DNA of 64,000 nt from an uncultured Chelatococcus sp. (lineage in GTDB: Bacteria; Pseudomonadota; Alphaproteobacteria; Rhizobiales; Beijerinckiaceae), in the NCBI GenBank assembly GCA_937863995.1, contig CALMIK010000014.1:1-64000 (forward strand). Reading direction: 5' to 3'. Position 1 is the stretch's first letter. Every line of letters starts with the position of its first letter. The notes beneath the pieces were generated by a model that searched no databases, was not told the DNA's origin, and saw only the letters and a program-made list of their open reading frames with translations. Made by a program: the position numbers and the translations under genes. This document shows positions 60,391 through 64,000 of this stretch, piece by piece.

Positions 60391-61401
60391 TCAGCGCACT
60401 TCCGAGAGGTAGCGCTGTGAGAAGGCGGCCTGTGCGGCCTGGGCGTTACCCCAGTGCACATCCTTGGCGCGCTCGTATTCGCTTGCCGGCAGGAACTTGT
60501 CGGCGACGTCCTTCGGCATCTCCACCGGCAGCACCGGGCGCAGATAGGCCGTGGTCCAGAAAAGCTGGCCCTTGTCGGACAGAAGATAATCGAGAACTTT
60601 CTTCGCGGTTTCCGCGTGCGGCGCGTTCTTCACCAGCGTCATGACATAGGGGAACGTGACGGAACCCTCGCAGGGCAGAACGAATGCAAACTTGCCGCTC
60701 TCGGTGTACTTGGCCCGATAGGCGTTGAAATCGTAGTCCATCAGGATCGGAATCTCGCCCGATACTGTGCGCGCGTAGGAGGTCTGCTTGGTGACGATCG
60801 CCCCATTGCCCGCGAGTTCCTTGAGATAGGTGATCGCCGGGGTGAAGTTATCGAGCGAGCCGCCGAGCGCCGTGTTGATGGCAACCGCCGACGCGTAGCC
60901 GACCGCCGCCGAGGTCGGATCGAGATAGCCCACGAGGCCGCTGTATTCGGGCTTCTTCAGATCCGACCAGCAAGCCGGTACCGGCGTTTTACCGAGAGCG
61001 TCGACGTTGACGAAGAGGCCGATCGTGCCCTGATGGACTGCCCACCAGCGGCCGTTGGGATCTTTGAGACCTGCGGGAATTTCGTCGAACCGCTCGGGCT
61101 TCCACGCCTCGACGAGGTCCTGCGCTCCGGCGGAAATCCCGGCATTGACGCCGAGATAGGCGATATCGGCGACCGGGCTCGCCTTCTCCGCGATGATCTG
61201 CGCGATAGCCTGGCCGGAATTCTTGTTGTCGCCGGGAATATCGATGTTGAGGTCGGCCTTGATGTTTTTCAGCATCGCGCCCCAGTTCGCCCATTCGGGC
61301 GGACAATTGTAGCAGATGGCGTTCTCGGCCTGCGCCTGGACCGGGGCGAGGGCGAAGATGCCGACAGCGGCCGCAAGGCCAAGGATTATGTTCGTTTTCA
61401 T
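60391..61401 (-). CDS. ABC importer substrate-binding protein
   Basis: A 336-residue binding protein: signal peptide MKTNIILGLAAAVGIFALAPVQAQA, then ENAICYNCPPEWANWGAMLKNI, GQAIAQIIAEKASPVADIAYLGVNAG, AVHQGTIGLFVNVDALGKTPVPACWSDLKKPEYSGLVGYLDP and ALGGSLDN. This is the PotD/Fe(III)/2-aminoethylphosphonate class (SBP_bac_6/8). CYNCPPEW near the mature N-terminus, with two cysteines, is unusual and may form a disulfide or mark a subfamily. With the GpdQ-like enzyme in the operon, a phosphodiester or similar anion is a reasonable ligand. The start overlaps the LacI stop by 4 bases. Confidence 0.9.
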   Translation of the reverse strand: MKTNIILGLAAAVGIFALAPVQAQAENAICYNCPPEWANWGAMLKNIKADLNIDIPGDNKNSGQAIAQIIAEKASPVADIAYLGVNAGISAGAQDLVEAWKPERFDEIPAGLKDPNGRWWAVHQGTIGLFVNVDALGKTPVPACWSDLKKPEYSGLVGYLDPTSAAVGYASAVAINTALGGSLDNFTPAITYLKELAGNGAIVTKQTSYARTVSGEIPILMDYDFNAYRAKYTESGKFAFVLPCEGSVTFPYVMTLVKNAPHAETAKKVLDYLLSDKGQLFWTTAYLRPVLPVEMPKDVADKFLPASEYERAKDVHWGNAQAAQAAFSQRYLSEVR

Positions 61402-62444
61402 GATCGGTGCTTTCTGTTCTCGGAGGAGGGGTTGGCAGGTAAAAGCTCGCTCCGCCGGGGCGGCGCGATCGTCTCCCCCGGGAGGGGGACGACATCCGGG
61501 CACAACCGTTGCGGGCCCTTGTGCCCTGCAGCCATGTCGAGCAACAGGGAGGCCGCGAGCGCGCCCATCACCTGAGAAGGCTGCCGGATCGTGTGAAGCC
61601 TGGGCGAGATCAGGCGGGCGAAATCGATGCCGTCGAAGCCGGTAACGGAGATGTCGTCGGGAATGCTCAGGCCCGCCCGGCGCAGGGACGCGATGACCGT
61701 GACCGCCAGCAGATCGTTGGACGCCATGATCGCCGTCGGCCGGTATACGTCGAGCACTTCGGTGAGATCGATATCCTTGGTCGCGTCGATGAAATCGACC
61801 TCGATTGCCGGGGCTGCCTCCAGCCGGGCGGCTGTCATGGCGTCCCTGTAGCCCTCGTAACGGCGAGCCGAACGGTCGGACGAGATGAATTTCCCGGCCA
61901 GGAAGAGAATTCGGCGATGGCCGAGCGCGATCAGTTCCTCGGCCGCGCGCCGCAGGGCGTCACGGTTGTCGACCATGACCGCCGCGACGCCCTCCGGCGT
62001 ATCCTCGTTATAGATCGTCACCACCGGCAGCGCCGCCTTGCGGACGCGCTGGAGCGCCACGCTGGAGCCCGGATCGCAAACCGTCATGATCATGCCGACA
62101 GGGCGTTCCGCAATCAGCGTGGTGACGATGTCTTCTTCCTGCGCGGGATCGTAATTGGACTGGCCGAGGATCGTGAACATCCCGGCGGCCCTTGCACGCT
62201 GCTCGATCCCCGCGACCGCGGCGGCAAATACCGGATTGGTCAGGCTGGGCACCAGGATGCTGATGACGGGGCGAGCTTGCGGAAAGGCGCGCGCGAGCGG
62301 GAACCCCATTTCCAACGCGGATTCGACCACGCGTCTGCGCATCTCGTCGCTAACGGGACCGTTGCCGGTGACGACCCGGCTCACCGTCGCGATGGAGCAT
62401 CCAGCATGCGCCGCGACATCCCGTATCGTGACCTCCGCCGCCAT
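61398..62444 (-). CDS. LacI-family regulator of the phosphodiester-type importer operon
   Basis: A 348-residue LacI/GalR protein: helix-turn-helix TIRDVAAHAGCSIATVSRVVTGNGPVSDEMRRRVVESALEMGF, then a periplasmic-binding-like sensor (ISILVPSLTNPVFAAAVAGIEQRA, VVTIYNEDTPEGVAAVMVDNRDALR, TAIMASNDLLAVTVIASLRRAGLSIPDDISVTGFDGIDFARL). It is the first gene of the operon and overlaps the binding-protein start. LacI regulators usually sense sugars; a glycerol- or inositol-phosphodiester headgroup would fit. Confidence 0.92.
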   Translation of the reverse strand: MAAEVTIRDVAAHAGCSIATVSRVVTGNGPVSDEMRRRVVESALEMGFPLARAFPQARPVISILVPSLTNPVFAAAVAGIEQRARAAGMFTILGQSNYDPAQEEDIVTTLIAERPVGMIMTVCDPGSSVALQRVRKAALPVVTIYNEDTPEGVAAVMVDNRDALRRAAEELIALGHRRILFLAGKFISSDRSARRYEGYRDAMTAARLEAAPAIEVDFIDATKDIDLTEVLDVYRPTAIMASNDLLAVTVIASLRRAGLSIPDDISVTGFDGIDFARLISPRLHTIRQPSQVMGALAASLLLDMAAGHKGPQRLCPDVVPLPGETIAPPRRSELLPANPSSENRKHRS

Positions 62445-62898
62445 CGCCTCGCCCCGTTCTGGCCGCGCCCGTCGCGGGCCGGCTCATTTCCAGGCGTTGG
62501 GTAGCATGCGATCTTATTGGCTGAGTGACGCTGTTTCAGTCGTTTTCAGTGCTCGTCAGTACAGACGGCGTGAATGAACGCCGACGAGCCCGAGCAAGCG
62601 AAGGCTTGCTTCGTTCAAAGACATATATCGAGCAATCGGGAAGATTTAGCTTGATGCGCGCAAGGTTCAGCATGGTACAGAATTGTAGATCTGCCATGTT
62701 TCCGGCTAAAGCCAACATGCTATTCTACGTCAGATGCAATCTGGCCGAGATGGGGTCGAACGCTGGGCATTCTCCCAAGCACGCGCAGAATTTTCTGGAC
62801 AGATCTCTGACCCGAGCGGGCGCAATGGCGCAGATAGCGCGATCACGAGATTTGAGAATGTGTTGGAAACAGATTCCGCAAAATGATCTGCGAAAGCC

Positions 62899-62919
62899 CT
62901 TAGCTTAATTTAAGCTAAG
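62899..62919. repeat. Perfect AT-rich palindrome
   Basis: CTTAGCTTAA-T-TTAAGCTAAG is a perfect 10-bp inverted repeat with a single central base. There is no gene on either side for 150 bases and no T-run, so it is more like a protein-binding or recombination site than a terminator. Confidence 0.55.
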
Positions 62920-63096
62920 TAGTGGCGCGCCGATCATGAAAAAGCCGCGAACACCTATGTGATTGAAATAACGATGTAACCTCGACACTGCATTTCCGAT
63001 GAGGGACTGCGCCGGGGCTAACCTCGGAGCCAATTCAAAGCTCGCATCAAAAAGTTGGGTTGAAGTTCCTTTGTGGTGGCTGTTAAATGCGCTCGG

Positions 63097-63315
63097 CTAA
63101 GATCGGGTGATAAGCCCGTTACTTCCACTGCATCGAACAGCGATTTCTCGCGGTTTTTTGGGATCAAACTTCTCCAGAATGTCGCCGGCATTGTTGAAAT
63201 AGCCGCCTGCTACCAGCTCGGCCCAGATTTTCGCCGATTCATCCTGCCCGATCTCGCTTTCCGTCCCGTCTTCGGCCTTGCGAACGAGCTTCGCGAACGC
63301 AATCTTCTCGACCTA
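63097..63315 (-). pseudogene. Unrecognised protein remnant
   Basis: On the minus strand an open frame of about 73 codons reads KLVRKAEDGTESEIGQDE, AKIWAELVAGGYFNNAGDIL and EKFDPKKP, with protein-like composition, and ends at 63097. It has no start codon and a stop immediately upstream, so it is probably the decayed C-terminal part of a larger protein. I do not recognise the family with confidence. Confidence 0.3.
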
Positions 63316-63564
63316 TCGCACGACGCGATCGTTCGATGCGTCCCTCGTCGCCGCCGGCGCCGCGCTGGCGGCCATCGCCCCGCCGCGACGATAGCATTCG
63401 TATAATATTCACTGGATGTATTCATTAAATATGCAGTTGGTTGACTCCGTAGCGATGTAGTATATAAACTTATATGTACTGTGGTTATTCTTGGGGACGC
63501 TCTTGGATGTGATTCCCGTTTCGATCTGGCTATCTCGGGGTGGGCGTTCAAGGCGGGACAGTAC

Positions 63565-64000
63565 ATGATCGGCAGTTCGGAACTCCATTCCCGCGCGGCG
63601 CGCCGTTTGTCGCGTCTCCTGCTGCGGTGCAGCGTGGCCGGTATCGGCCTTGCCTTTGCGGCGGGGGTGTCCGCGCCCGCGTATGCCCAGAATGTCTTGC
63701 CGACAGGCGGCGTCGTCACCGGCGGCGAGGTCGGGATCGCGCGCGGCGGCGACAGCCTGACGGTGCGTCAATCCACGCCCACCGGCGTCGTCTCGTGGGA
63801 GACGTTTTCCGTCGGGCAGCCCAACGCGGTGCATTTCGACAACGGCGCCGGCGCGACGCTGAACCGCGTCCGCGACAACGTTCCCTCCCGCATCGACGGC
63901 TCGCTCACCGCCACGGGCTCGCTCTATCTCGTCAATCCCGCCGGCGTCGCGGTCGGTTCCACCGGCCGCGTCGAGACCGGCGGCTCCTTCGTCGGCTCGA
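63565..64000 (+). CDS. Filamentous haemagglutinin-type (TPS) exoprotein, 5' part
   Basis: From the ATG at 63565 the frame stays open to the window end (145 codons seen). A basic leader (SRAARRLSRLLLRCSVAG) and hydrophobic segment end at ...APAYAQ. After this comes a two-partner-secretion haemagglutinin activity domain: LPTGGVVTGGEVGIARGGD, LTVRQSTPTGVVSWETFSVG, VHFDNGAGATLNRV, and GSLYLVNPAGVAVGS. This is the FhaB/HMW-type TPS domain recognised by a TpsB outer-membrane pore. The partner and the repeat region must lie beyond the window. An in-frame GTG near 63482 is open upstream. Confidence 0.85.
   Translation, partial: MIGSSELHSRAARRLSRLLLRCSVAGIGLAFAAGVSAPAYAQNVLPTGGVVTGGEVGIARGGDSLTVRQSTPTGVVSWETFSVGQPNAVHFDNGAGATLNRVRDNVPSRIDGSLTATGSLYLVNPAGVAVGSTGRVETGGSFVGS

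Larger units (their letters stand above)
62445..63564. other. Long low-coding region before the exoprotein gene
   Basis: About 1.1 kb with lower GC than the rest of the window and no intact gene. It holds a perfect palindrome at 62899-62919, a minus-strand protein remnant at 63097-63315, and an AT-rich stretch at 63395-63485 that could be the exoprotein promoter. Other open frames here (for example 62525-62908 and 63073-63405 on the plus strand) show no family likeness. Confidence 0.45.

Noticed and set aside
1..64000. CRISPR arrays, insertion sequences, rRNA operon
   Set aside because: No regularly spaced repeats, transposase motifs or rRNA sequence were seen on either strand.

Overview
The window is GC-rich and densely coded, with an alphaproteobacterial, Hyphomicrobiales-like gene repertoire: a Wzx/Wzy exopolysaccharide locus, many ABC importers, LysR/IclR/LacI regulators, Tat-type lipoproteins and small palindromic intergenic repeats. 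I cannot name the genus from sequence alone. No insertion sequence, integrase, CRISPR array or rRNA was seen. One tRNA is present, tRNA-Gly(GCC).

Layout. 1-5.6 kb looks like an accessory block set inside a broken YVTN/beta-propeller gene. The 5' piece of that gene lies at 5.3-5.6 kb and a later piece at the window start, both on the minus strand. Between them are an SDR / SMP-30 lactonase / LysR catabolic operon and a stand-alone GHKL ATPase with a C-terminal PD-(D/E)XK-like nuclease motif, a possible anti-phage effector. The tRNA-Gly lies just outside. 6.3-7.7 kb is an MgtE Mg2+ transporter. 7.8-19.0 kb is an exopolysaccharide locus: flippase, Wzc-like co-polymerase with a degenerate kinase domain, OPX lipoprotein, WecG/TagA transferase, Wzy-like polymerase, FkbM methyltransferase, priming transferase, GH18 hydrolase and a small secreted protein. 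19.1-22.4 kb holds alkylation repair (Ada plus a 2OG-Fe(II) oxygenase), an ArsR/AHSA1 pair and a VOC protein. 22.6-32.2 kb holds two L,D-transpeptidase paralogues (one lacking key catalytic residues), an AraC/SDR divergent pair, a serine hydrolase, a QseBC/PmrAB-like two-component system and a DsbA-DsbD pair. Two PmrA-type boxes lie in the RR-DsbA divergent region. An MFS gene flanked by related palindromic repeats and a zinc alcohol dehydrogenase follow.

34.9-47.4 kb is an mhp-type aromatic meta-cleavage operon: IclR regulator, FAD monooxygenase, hydratase, a complete Liv-type ABC importer, acetaldehyde dehydrogenase, hydroxy-oxovalerate aldolase, C-C hydrolase and a VOC-type extradiol dioxygenase. 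Together they would import a phenylpropanoid-like acid and convert it to central metabolites.

47.6-56.7 kb is the most unusual region. Three different ureohydrolases (arginase/agmatinase fold), a DUF1989 protein, a LysR regulator and a polar amino-acid ABC importer are clustered, followed by a peroxiredoxin-glutaredoxin fusion. This suggests uptake and stepwise breakdown of a guanidino or amidino compound. 56.8-62.4 kb is a LacI-controlled ABC importer operon ending in a GpdQ-like phosphodiesterase. The last kilobase is low in coding signal and ends in the 5' end of a filamentous-haemagglutinin-type exoprotein that runs off the window.
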